In this document: positions 21,707 to 31,520 of the stretch, one piece after another | Layout: the number at the start of each line of letters is the position of its first letter | Numbering within the stretch: position 1 is the first letter of the stretch | Assembly: GCA_023525715.1 (NCBI GenBank) | Contig: CM042016.1 | Coordinates: 63,357,382 to 63,421,381, forward strand | Direction of reading: 5' to 3' | DNA: 64,000 bases | Origin: Cichorium intybus | Lineage: Eukaryota > Streptophyta > Magnoliopsida > Asterales > Asteraceae | Made by a program: the position numbers and the translations under genes | Notes under the pieces: model-generated | What the model was told of the DNA's origin: nothing | Databases searched by the model: none | Seen by the model: the letters and a program-made list of their open reading frames with translations, nothing else

Positions 21707-23023
21707 TCAGTCGCCGCCTAGTGGCCTGGAAGAACCAGCCTCATGATCATGTGCTCGGGCTGGGAATGGTCGGGGGCGCTGTCCCTGCTGTGTGGCTAAC
21801 TCCAAAAGTACCTCCCCGATCCACTCCAGCTGGTCCTCCATCCTGGCGACTCGATCCTGCAATCGCCTCATCTCTGTCACCTCGTCCTGCTGTGGCTGTG
21901 GTGGCGCTGGATCTGCTGGTGCTGCCGGCCTCTGGCGTCTCCTACCCAGCTGAGCGTAAGCTGGCAGTGGGTCCTGGGGTGCCTCAGTCGCCACCCGCAC
22001 AAACTGCCCCGGGCGCTGCTGCTCAATAAGCCCCATCTTCTCCAGGGCTCGCGCTGTAGTGCGAACTGGAGGTAAAGCGGTCAAAGATGCCATAACCGGA
22101 GCAGTAAGAATCCGGTACGAACGGGCTAAGTGGGTGATGAAATACCCACGAGCCAATGGACTGCTGGCAGATGCACCCGTCGCACGGGTGGATAGGGCGA
22201 CAGCTAGGGCGAACGGGAGGTGAAGGAACCTGGAGGGGTCAAGGCGGACCCAGAGATATGTCATGTCCTCGCCAGACACCTTCTCGCCCCCCTCCCGATG
22301 CATGATGGAGGTGGAGACGATCCGGTGCATGAGTCGATGAAGTGGGTAGCTAAGATGACTCTCTCTGGATGTCCCCGCCTTGTAGAAGATGTTGGACAAC
22401 GGTGTCCAAACCTCCATATTGGCAGCCCTCTCGGGTTGCCCCTGAATGTACGCCGTAAGGAACTACGTGAAGTGGCGGTGCTGGAAATCCACCTCCGTGT
22501 AGATGCCGGTGTGCCTCCCAAACTCCCAGAGGTTGCACTCCCTGTGCACACCCCCCAATATAAACCGTACGATCTTGGAACGGGCCTCCTGAGAACCCGG
22601 TGCAAAACGGACAGTCGATAGGAACTCCAAAAGAAGCTCGGTATATACTGTGTCCTCCTCGGTGGCCTTGAGCCTGTCCCAGCCTCGGCATGTGAACCTG
22701 GCCTCTCCGTCAACCCATGTACGGTGCAAAAATGGCTCGATCTCTCCCCAAAGCCCAGCGTCTCGTAGAATGTCCCGATCGATGATCGTCGCCTCGAGAA
22801 CCCGGCGACCAATGAGGGCATCCCTCCGCGAAATATACTTTACTGAACTATCCAGCTCAGCGGGGAACTGAAGAAACGGGTGGTCTAATCTGAACGACAT
22901 CTGCACAAAAGGAAAACAAAAATTCAATTTAGGTCCTTTTCTTCCCCACCGCACTGCGACGCGGCCCAAGAACCAGGGCGCGGCGCGTCGAGCGGCTGTT
23001 TCCAATTCCAAGTCCAAAATCAC
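21707..23023 (-). pseudogene. Element C Athila ORF-1-type protein (one internal TAG)
   Basis: Two stretches in one frame (23023-22463, 186 residues; 22417-21707, 236 residues), separated only by a TAG at about 22463-22465 and 14 open codons. The likely start is the ATG at 22900 (MSFRLDHPF). Family landmarks of plant Athila ORF-1 proteins are visible: GRRVLEATIIDRDILRDAGL, YTELLLEFLSTVRF and NLWEFGRHTGIYTE. In the second part they are HRLMHRIVSTSI and YLWVRLDPSRFLHLPFALA. The C-terminus has a short predicted coiled coil (EMRRLQDRVARMEDQLEWI). In Athila elements this gene lies after pol in the envelope position. It is the GC-rich part of the element. Whether the TAG is a lesion or is read through is unknown. 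Confidence 0.75.
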
Positions 23024-23652
23024 GATTTAACCTTTTTAAACTCAATCCAAATACACTACAAGGTAGCCTAAGTACCGACTAACTCATCTAGGGTCATTAT
23101 TTGGCAAAATAAACACCCTACGAGTCAGCATTGGCGATTTCTAAGTTTTTGAGTTTTTGGAGAAATCACCAAACTCAACTGCCTAATCACTAGTTATAAC
23201 ACGTAAAAGCTAGTTAGAATGACGTACCTTGGTAGTAGGAATGAAATGAGCAAGAAAAAACACGAGAAATTTTCGATGATCAGAGCTCCGAGGCGTGGTG
23301 TGTGTGAATAGTGTCGCGGCTTACCTTAATATCGAAGGAATACGGCCGATCAATTCCCGCGGCGTGGATATGAGCGAACCGCGGCGCGCGTGCTACCAAA
23401 TCAACCCCTGTGCATCGGGTTGGTTTACGATCCCGCGGCGTGCAATTTTCCTGAACGCGGCGCGGTCATCAAAAAATCAATTTTCTTCAAAACAACCCCA
23501 CACTTGCCTTGGACCAATAATACCTGCAATTGACGATGATTTAATTTCCTAATTATCCTAAGAATACAGTACCTAACCTATGAAAAGATGGGTTGCCTCC
23601 CAACAAGCGCTAAGTTTAACGTCTTCAGCCAGACGTTTTGTTCCTGCTACAG

Positions 23653-23889
23653 CTACGGTGGATCGTATGCCTTCTTCCTTCGTTGATTTTCAGTCACCAC
23701 AGTCCCTTTGTTGACCCACTTCTCCTCAAACTTTCCTGGGCCGAATGGCTTGCCGGTTCTCCTGCTGCTGCCCGGTTGCTGTCTTCCGATCATCTCCCGT
23801 GAATACTTGGAGGTAGCTTTGAAACTCCAAGCTCGATCCTTCCTTCTATATTTCTTCAAGATCACTGATTTGATGTGAAGCGCGCCCAA
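23653..23889 (-). other. Short open stretch between leader ORF and ORF-1 in C
   Basis: A 78-residue basic stretch (Lys/Arg-rich, SRRTGKPFGPGKFEEKW) just after the leader ORF. It could be the tail of the leader protein or the residual end of a deleted pol. No motif allows a choice. To its left is the GTTGGGAGGCAAC dyad at 23591-23604, a motif I recall near the end of pol in Athila-type elements. Confidence 0.35.
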
Positions 23890-23904
23890 TGCTGCTTCCA
23901 GTAG

Positions 23905-24938
23905 TTATTTTGCACCTCGTTTGTTGCTCACATAATACGTGTCATTTGCAGTTTGTGGTTTTGGCCTGCAGTGCCAATAAAAGTTTTCCAATCGAATGGG
24001 ATAGGAAGGCAACATATCGGGATGCTTCCATATATCCTCATCGATGGTATTGATTACATCTAATTTTCCATTCATGAATGGATCATGAGTGGTGATAGAA
24101 TCATGTTTATTGTTTTCAAAAATCAACTCGTCGACATCATCATCTTGATCATCGTCCAACAGGTGGATCGGGACCAAAAGTGAGTGACTAGTTTCATCTG
24201 GTGGTGGTATAAAGTCACCCATCACCAGATCCTTGCTTTCAAATTTCTCAAAATTTTTAAAAATTACAGGGTCAGGGGTAATATTGTCATCTACACCCCT
24301 TTCCCCAAAAACATTAGCACTTTCAACAATTTCGGGAATTGTTGGGCTGGGATCTGTACTGTCACTTACAGCCCCCTCCACAACATCCTCATCAACCAAA
24401 TTTTCTGGTGATGGTATGGATTCACGCATCACCAGATCAACATTACTAATACTTTCAAAAACATCAAAAACATCAAAGGTTGCTGAGTCAGAGGTAGCAT
24501 TGTCAAATACAACCTCTTCCTCAACAACCGTTTCGACCATCTCAGTGGTCTCTTGATTTTCCCAAGGTGCATGCCCTTCCATCACATATTCAGGTGATGC
24601 AAGTTCACACACATTATCATTGGTACAAAAATAACTCGCCTCAGGTTATGGCGAGGGTGGTGAACATTTCCAACTTTCCTCTAACTTATCTAATGAAACT
24701 TGCAATCTTTCAAGAGCTCAGCATGGTCCTTCTGCACTTGGTGGGTGGTATACATGAGTACCCAAAGTCGGGCCCAAATTGCAGGATTTTCACCTTGAGA
24801 TGGCTCCTCGGTCCGCCATCCATTGTCATCGATTGATCCATTGTTGTAATCATCCTCGTAATAGGTGTCGGCCGGACTTTCATAATACTCATAATATTGA
24901 TCCGGGTACATGTAATCGTCCATTATGAAGACGTACAC
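23905..24938 (-). pseudogene. Element C leader ORF (gag position, unknown function)
   Basis: The first ORF after the primer site. The N-terminal part (24938-24690) is Tyr/Asp-rich (DDYMYPDQYYEYY). After a frame change near 24650 the main part (24612-23905, 235 residues) is very acidic, with two imperfect internal repeats of about 70 residues, each containing DLVM followed by an SIPSP- or FIPPP-type box. The ORF of element B has only one such repeat unit. No zinc knuckle, capsid or enzyme motif was found, unlike the gag of A. Its position suggests a gag-like or leader protein, but that is inference. Confidence 0.55.
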
Positions 24939-25020
24939 ATACCAAAAACCAAAAAACTAAAATCAAACATCAAAAAATCAGAAACTAATTCCTACAGATC
25001 ACCTATTCTCAAGCTCACAA

Positions 25021-25039
25021 CTCCCCGGCAACGGCGCCA
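25021..25039 (-). other. Primer-binding site (tRNA-Asp), element C
   Basis: Carries the same 18-mer as A (TCCCCGGCAACGGCGCCA on the plus strand), 5 nt inside the 5' LTR. Confidence 0.9.
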
Positions 25040-25044
25040 AAATT

Positions 25045-26021
25045 TGACATCGCAGCGGTCGTCATGCGGTCAAAAATAAGAAAACCTCACTCTCACTTAG
25101 CACAGTGCAAGTCAGTGTCGATCCACAGGTGTTACGTGGTCGAGACAGGTGATAGATTAGCAACTGCAGTGTCACACTACAGTCAGAGGACCTAGTTCCT
25201 AACTTTTGACTATCAATCCCAAAAAGCATAAACTAAACCAATAACTAAAGTCCAAATGAACAGTCACTGGCTAAGTTCAAACCAAAAAGCTAATCGAAGT
25301 TGGTCACTGAAATCAGCAAGGGAAATCAGTCCAATCAAGGTCATTCAAGCATCCAAACACAAAACAAACATTCACAATCCAATGACAAGCATAAATACCG
25401 AAAAACCAACACTTAACATAAACTGAATGATTATTATTAACCAAAACAGATTCCAAGGTTCCAAAACAGTAACAAACACTGGAAAACTAAAACTAAAAGA
25501 CTCAACGTCAATGGTTGTCAGTCCCAAGGACACTAGCCACTATCACTAACTATTGAACTAAATGAAAATTAAAGATAAAAACATAGAAATACCAAAAGAT
25601 GGTTCTTGAAGCTGAATCTCGGAGTCAAAGAGCCTTGGGGGTGGATTCTACATCAGGTCTTCGCTAGTTTTTTCGACCTAAAAGCCTCTATTTATAGTTG
25701 CAAAAATCTCGAGACCGCGTCGCGCTTTTTTGGATCGCGCGTAGGGGTTTATCCCCATTTCTTCGGAATTTGAATGTGTTCCACCGCCTCATCACCGCGT
25801 CGCACCTTGATGATTTCCGCGGCGCGTGTACGTATTTTCCTGATTTTGCCTTGATCTTCAAACTTCTTCCAAATTGCACGCTTTTAGTCCCTGTTTTCAT
25901 TATTTCTTTCCAAACAAGTGCTGGCATGAAAAGTGAGTAATACCAGTAGATATATGATATAATTTCACTAAGAATAGGGCTCAACAACGACTAAAATATA
26001 TGATATTACTAGGCATTGTCA
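25045..26021 (-). repeat. Element C 5' LTR
   Basis: 977 bp. TATA box at 25688-25697 (minus). GC-rich palindromic cluster 25710-25830. Confidence 0.93.
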
Positions 26022-26026
26022 GGAGG

Positions 26027-26464
26027 TTTTGATGTAAAGGCTGATTCCAGACCAGATCCTTCTTGGAAAGGATAATCAAGAAGTGATGTATCCAGACCAG
26101 AAGAAGGGAAATCAAGTAAAGGTTCTGTGGAAGTTATAATTGGTTCGGTTGTTTATGTAGTAGATATTGGAGGTGTTTTTGTAGAGGTTGAGATGAGAGG
26201 AATATCTGAAGTGGTGGAGGTGAGAGGAAGTGTAGTAGTTATTGGTTTGGAGGTGGTGGTAGCGGTTGGTGGAGTAGTAGTTGGTGGTGGAGAAGGTGGA
26301 GTTGTATCTTTGATTTGGGATATATGTTATTCTTCTTCTTCTTCTTCTTCTTGAATTGTGGCAGATGGAGTTCTTTCAGACTCTGAAGATTCATCCATAA
26401 TCAATTGTTAGCTTAGAACGATAAACATTTACTTCATCAATATCTAATGAGACTTTTAACAGCA
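26027..26464 (-). pseudogene. Element D env-like ORF, Thr/Pro-rich middle part
   Basis: Minus-strand coding-like sequence between the 230-bp duplication and the C insertion. It contains a Glu run from a (TTC)n microsatellite (26331-26353) and a long Thr/Pro/Ser-rich stretch. It leads in frame into the part beyond C (…KPP before the insertion). Stops occur after the Glu run and once more, so only fragments are open. No function can be assigned. Confidence 0.45.
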
Positions 26465-26922
26465 TGACAAGAGGGATTTGGGCACAATATGCAGTGGAAT
26501 TTTCATCTACATAAGGAACTGCAATGTATGTGTATCACATTTCAGGTAGTGCAGGATCATAAACAATTTGGTAGTGTTCGTGAACTACCATTGCCCAAAA
26601 CCTAGCGTTTGAAATTTCTATCCCCTTTGCTGTGTGATTAATATGGGAGCAGAAATCAGCCCACAAGATTGAGGCAAAGCCAACTTGAATATCATGACAA
26701 GAGGGATTTGGGCACAATATGCAGTGGAATTTTCATCTACATAAGGAACTGCAATGTATGTGTGTCACATTTTAGGTAGTGCAGGATCATAAACAATTTG
26801 GTAGTGTTCGTGAACTACCATTTCCCAAAACCTAGCGTTTGAAATTTCTATCCCCTTTGCTGTGTGATTAATATGGGAGCAGAAATCAGCCCACAAGATT
26901 GAGGCAAAGCCAACTTGAATAT
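26463..26922. repeat. 230-bp tandem duplication in D's env-like ORF
   Basis: Copies 26463-26692 and 26693-26922, nearly identical. 230 is not a multiple of three, so the duplication shifts the reading frame. The same protein segment (AKGIEISNARFW...VVHEHYQIVYDPALP) appears twice. Confidence 0.95.
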
Positions 26923-27108
26923 CATGGTAAACTCCATATAACAAGCTCACAAAGGTTTGGCTTGTAGAATCCAAATCTGATGTCCTCCCAGAGAGACATT
27001 GAAGAAACACTCCAAATAAGAATCTCCATAGATCAGGAAGATGTTTCTTCTTGGCTTTTGTCAGTTGAACCTTTTTTATGTTGTCGTTTGCTTCAACCAC
27101 TTCATAGT
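26765..27108 (-). pseudogene. Element D env-like ORF, part left of E
   Basis: About 115 codons, open from the E insertion (27108) to a stop at 26765. Visible text includes KKHLPDLWRFLFGVFLQCLSG, TFVSLLYGVYHDIQVGFASILW and the segment duplicated at 26463-26692. It is hydrophobic/aromatic-rich but without a clear membrane-spanning segment. After removing E and one ATAGT copy, the frame is continuous with the segment at 37181-36926, proving that E disrupted an intact ORF. I recall similar post-pol proteins in other plant copia elements, but no function is known. Confidence 0.65.
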
Positions 27109-29701
27109 TGTAACACCCCTTTCTCAAACCGTATTTAAATACAGTTTATATTACATAAAATATTTTACATCTCGTGACTATGAAGTAGTCACTAAATTTT
27201 TTTTTTTACAAACTTTATTCTGAAAGGGTATTACAGACTCAATACAGAAAACCATAATTTAAACTTACTGTATACATACTGGTCCCACTTCAACTTCTGC
27301 TCCTTTCACCTAAGTACATAGCATTTAAAAAAATAATATGTGAGACATAAAGTCTCGTGAGTAATATGGGTTTTAGACACAAAACTTTTCTGCTTTAAAA
27401 CTTGAATTATAAACAAGTAAACTACTAGAACTTATTTCATAATAAATCTCAAATCTCTTTTCTTTTCTATTTTCAAAACTCAAAAATTACTTTCTCTCTC
27501 AAAAACTACTTTCTTTTATCAAAACTGTATTCTTTCTCAAAAACTACTTTCTTTTATCAAAACTGTATTCTTTCTCAAAACTGGTTTCTTTCTTTAAAAA
27601 CTGCTTTCCTTCTTATAACTGCTTTCTTTCTCATTTACTTGTGACCAACTGAAACTCATGAATTAATTTAGTTTAATTCATTCTACTAGCTCCCCTCGCG
27701 GAACAGAACAGATCCGCCCGCTAGGTTATGCTCATTCTGTCTCCCCTTTGTGACTTGGAACGGATTCAAGCACAAGGGTATACTAAGCTAGACAACTACT
27801 TCGCGACGGGAGGTACCATCCCAGTAGTGTCTTCTGATCTCCCGATTATGTGGGTGATCCTAGTCCGGACAACTAACTCTTTCTTCTTTCTTTCTTTAAT
27901 TCTTATCTCATTACATCTCAAATTGGTCAAAATGGGACACAATTTATAAATAACTCATACTCATACACTTTTTAACTCTTTACTGAAAATACTCTCAAGA
28001 CTGATTTTAACATCTTAGTTCACATAAGGAACTTCTTTCAAAATACTTTGAAAACTATAATTCTTAAAAATCTGCTTGTAACACTTAGCTCTTGTATAGA
28101 GCTACTTTAAAAACTATTTTCCAAACTTTAGTAATTGAAAACATTTGGAAATCTTATTTTTCTGAAAATATCATTTTGCTATGTACTAGAGAAATCCTCA
28201 TAAAACTCACCTTGGTTTAGCTATAAACCACTATGCTTCTTACACGCCTTCTCCCTTTCCGTGCTGTCTAGTATTTGAAGCACCTCCTATACATATATCA
28301 CATATATATATATTTAATAAATATATGTTACAACTGACTCTACAGTTCTAAGGTCTCATATGACACAACTTCAAGTCATAACAAGTATATGACTACTAGA
28401 AATCATCTTTCTATGAATTACATACACTTCAATGTACTCGTATTCTACTACAGTACCCCCGAGGGGTCGTATTCTGAATTTAATAATTTTCCATTTGGTT
28501 TCATACCATTTTAAGCTTATGGTATGAATTATAGGTCAAACGGACATGTTTAGAAACAAATTCAATTCTCAAAATTGGACAGAAGTGCTGCCCAGCAAGA
28601 GCATGACTCGTGCTCTTTTTGTGCTTAGGGAAGCATGACTCGTGCATATAGTATGTGGCTATTTCTTGGCTCTACAGTAGAGCACGACTCGTGCATATGC
28701 CAGGGTAAAAAGGCACGACTCATGCCCTTGCTGCAGACCCAGTTCTTAGTCCGATTTTTGAGCTGCAGACCTCTATTTTGCCCTATTAAGTGCTTAATAC
28801 TTAACTTAATCGTTTTACTATCATTCCATGACTTAAACCCTTGCTTTACATCAGGGTTTAAGCCAAGGAATCGCTAATTTCAAATTCCAATTTCTTGAAA
28901 ACCCGTTTTTTGGAAATTTTCACTAAAAATCCAAATTTTTGAAATTAACCACTTAGGTGTGTCTTAATACATCCTAAGTGATCATTTAGACTCAACAAAC
29001 CATAAAAACTAGCTTTGATCTTGCAAACCCGTGATTTAGGGTTCTTGAGCAAAATCACCATTTCTTGCTTTCTAACATGTTCAATGGTTAGAACATGCTT
29101 CTTTGATGATTTTGAACAAGATGATCCCCTTAAACTCATGATTTCTGGAAAATCAGAAATCAAGTTCACAATGCCCGTTCAAGAAATTGGGTAGAATAAG
29201 CTTGAAAACGTGAAATTCTTACCTTGTTTACTTGGGAATCTTCAATTCCAACTTCAATTCCTTGCAAGAACTTCCAGAAATTCTTCTTCCCTCTTGCTCT
29301 CTCTCGCTCTCTCTCGAGTCTTCTATAATCTTCTGGAGAATGAGAGTTGATTAACTCTCTTATTTATATTTTAATTTTTATAACAAAATTACACCTTTAG
29401 TCCCTCTCTTCTTGCCTTTTGTTCAAAACTAGTCCAAGAGCTCACATCTTTGCAAATCATGGTCCATTAATTATCATTTTAGCTCCTTAATGAAATTTCT
29501 TTACATAATGGTCATTTTCATGTCAAATGACCAATTTGCCCTTTTCGGCTATATTTCACTATTCATGCGGTACAACTCCAAATTTCATATCAACTTTTAT
29601 TTCTTATAATATTATTTCACAAATACATATTATTTACATAATGGTCTTGTAACGTGTCAAAAGACCATTTTACCCTTTTACAACTTTTGCGGGTTCTTAC
29701 A
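27109..29701 (-). repeat. Element E 3' LTR
   Basis: 2593 bp, TGTAACACCCC...GGTTCTTACA on the plus strand. It contains a 30-37-bp 'aaaactactttcttttatcaaaactg' tandem repeat (27478-27630) and a GCACGACTCGTGC palindrome cluster (28590-28730). The short ORFs inside it also occur in the other LTR and are not genes. Confidence 0.93.
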
Positions 29702-29717
29702 GTCACCCCTCCTTAAA
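29702..29717 (-). other. Polypurine tract, element E
   Basis: The minus strand reads TTTAAGGAGGGGTGAC immediately before the 3' LTR. Confidence 0.8.
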
Positions 29718-29729
29718 CGGATTCCGTCC

Positions 29730-31520
29730 TCGGAATCTTTTCGTAATCTGTGAAATCTGGATATCTTCTTTTCATTTCTTCTAGCGTCTGCTAAGTTAGG
29801 TTTGACCCTAATGGGTGCTTCCTCTTGACTAGCACTAAGTCAATCTTCTTACTCCTTAGTTTCTTAGTCTGCATTTTTAGAATCATTCCAAGTTCTTCAA
29901 CCAGTCTGCTAGGAGTCTCTACTCCCAAATCTATATACGGTATCACTAACTCTTCTCTTTTTTTTTAAAGTATTTCTTCAGGTAGCATACATGAAAAATA
30001 TCATGTATTCCACTGAGTTCGAGTGGTAACTTCAGCTTGAATGCTTGCAATCCAACTCTCTTCAGGATTCTAAAAGGTCCAATGCATCTTGGACTCAGCT
30101 TACTGCTCTTGCCAAATCTGACTATGCCCTTCCATGGCGACAAATTTTTTTTCTCACTAAATCACTTTCTTGTAACTCATACAGTCTTTTCTTTAGATCT
30201 GAGTAACTCTTCTATTGGTTTCGCGCTACTGTCATGTTGGCTTAAATCACACCAATCTTCTCATTGACTCTGGTCCGATAAGCTTTGTCTCACTCGTCTC
30301 CAACCAACATAAAGGAGTTCTACACTTTCTACCATACTATGCCTTAAAGGGTGGCATTGTAATGCTAAAATGGTAGCTGTTGTCATATGCAAACTCGACT
30401 AAAGGTAGGTTCTCCTCAACAACTTCCCAAAACCATCACACTTGATCAATACATGTCTTCTACTGTCTGAATTGTTCGCTCATTCTGACCATTCGTTTGT
30501 GGATGATACGATGTACTTAGCTGAGTTCTCGTCCCCATTTTCTCTTGTAAAGCTCTCCAAAAGTTAGAGGTAAATCTGGGGTCTCTATCTGACACGATGG
30601 ACAACGGTGCACCATATCTTCTTAACACTCTATCTATATACAACTGGGCTAACTTCTCCAATGGAGTAGTTTCTTTTATGGCTAGAAACAGTGCACTCTT
30701 GGTCAACCGGTCCACTATGACCCATATACAATCACATCCTCTTCTCGTTCTCGGTAACCCGACAATAAAGTCCATGGTTACATCTTCCCACTTTTCGGCT
30801 GGAATGTGCAATGACTGAGCATCTCCATGCGGGACCTGATGTTCCGCCTTGACTTGTGCACAAATGACACACTTGGAGACGTACTTTCCTCAACTTTAAA
30901 CATAAACTTATATGACTCTTCTAAAATTAACTTTCTCAAATCTCCTGCTTTCGGCACCCAAATGCGGGTTCTAGAAGTCTTTAACTCTTGTCTACTTGTC
31001 TCAAACTGCATGTCTTTTCCTAGTTTCTCATCTTTCAAGTCTATGCTTTTCTCAACTTTATGTTGGGCTGCTTTATTATGTTCTATAATACTGGACACTA
31101 GTTCTATACACATCGATCTTGTCTTGATTCTTTTCTCTGGAACTTTTCTACTCAAAGCATCTGCTGCTACACTTGCTTGCCTGAATGGTATACAATCTCA
31201 CAAACATAATCACTAATCAACTCTAACTATCTTTTCTGTCTTATGTTCAATTCTATTTGAGTGAACACATACTGCAAACTCTTGTGATCAGTGAATAGCT
31301 TGTGCTTTGTTCCATACAGGTAATGCCTCCAAATTTTCAAGGCAAATACAATCACTGCTAGCTCTATATCATAGGTAATATACATTGTTTCTAGGGCTTC
31401 CAGTTATCTGGAAACATATGCTATACTCTTACTCCTCTGCATCTACACACAGCTAAGCCCTCTATGTGAGGCATTTCTGTATACCTCAAAATCTTCTGTC
31501 CCATCTGGTAATATAAAGAC
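29730..31520 (-). pseudogene. Element E RNase H, integrase and chromodomain remnants
   Basis: Minus-strand pol tail in several frames. RNase H remains near 31500-31200 (HYLYGTKHKLFTDHKSLQY-type text). The integrase N-terminus is at 31155-30820 with a frame change. The integrase core is at 30811-30446 (MDFIVGLPRTRRG; IVSDRDPRFTSNFWRAL; STSYHPQTNGQNERTIQ, giving both Asp and the Glu). The integrase C-terminal box is at 30143-29946 (SPWKGIVRFGK; LSPRCIGPFRILKRVG; GIHDIFHVCYLKK). Chromodomain-like text (KKLRSKKIDLVLVK...GSNLT) lies near 29860-29760. At least six stops or shifts are present. Chromodomain and IN boxes point to a Tekay/Del-type chromovirus. Confidence 0.85.

Larger units (their letters stand above)
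19748..26021 (-). mobile_element. Pol-less Athila-type element C (complete)
   Basis: A 6274-bp minus-strand element with LTRs at 19748-20731 and 25045-26021 (TGACATCGC...TTGTCA), flanked by GGAGG (19743-19747, 26022-26026). The tRNA-Asp primer site is inside the right LTR and a purine-rich tract inside the left LTR. It encodes only a leader ORF (24938-23905) and an Athila ORF-1-type protein (23023-21707). Protease, RT, RNase H and integrase are absent. LTR and primer site match element A, so it is best read as a non-autonomous derivative of that family. By eye the LTRs differ at about 38 of 980 sites. Confidence 0.92.

Noticed and set aside
21625..22029. Plus-strand Pro/Ala/Val-rich frame opposite ORF-1 of C
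   Set aside because: Antisense of the GC-rich ORF-1; the minus-strand reading has the family motifs.
26127..26354. Plus-strand Val/Gly-rich open frame
   Set aside because: It is the shadow of the Thr/Pro-rich minus-strand part of D's env-like ORF.
27728..27949. 73-codon frame found twice (27728-27949 and 34948-35169)
   Set aside because: Both copies are inside the LTRs of E; identity reflects the LTR duplication, not a conserved gene.
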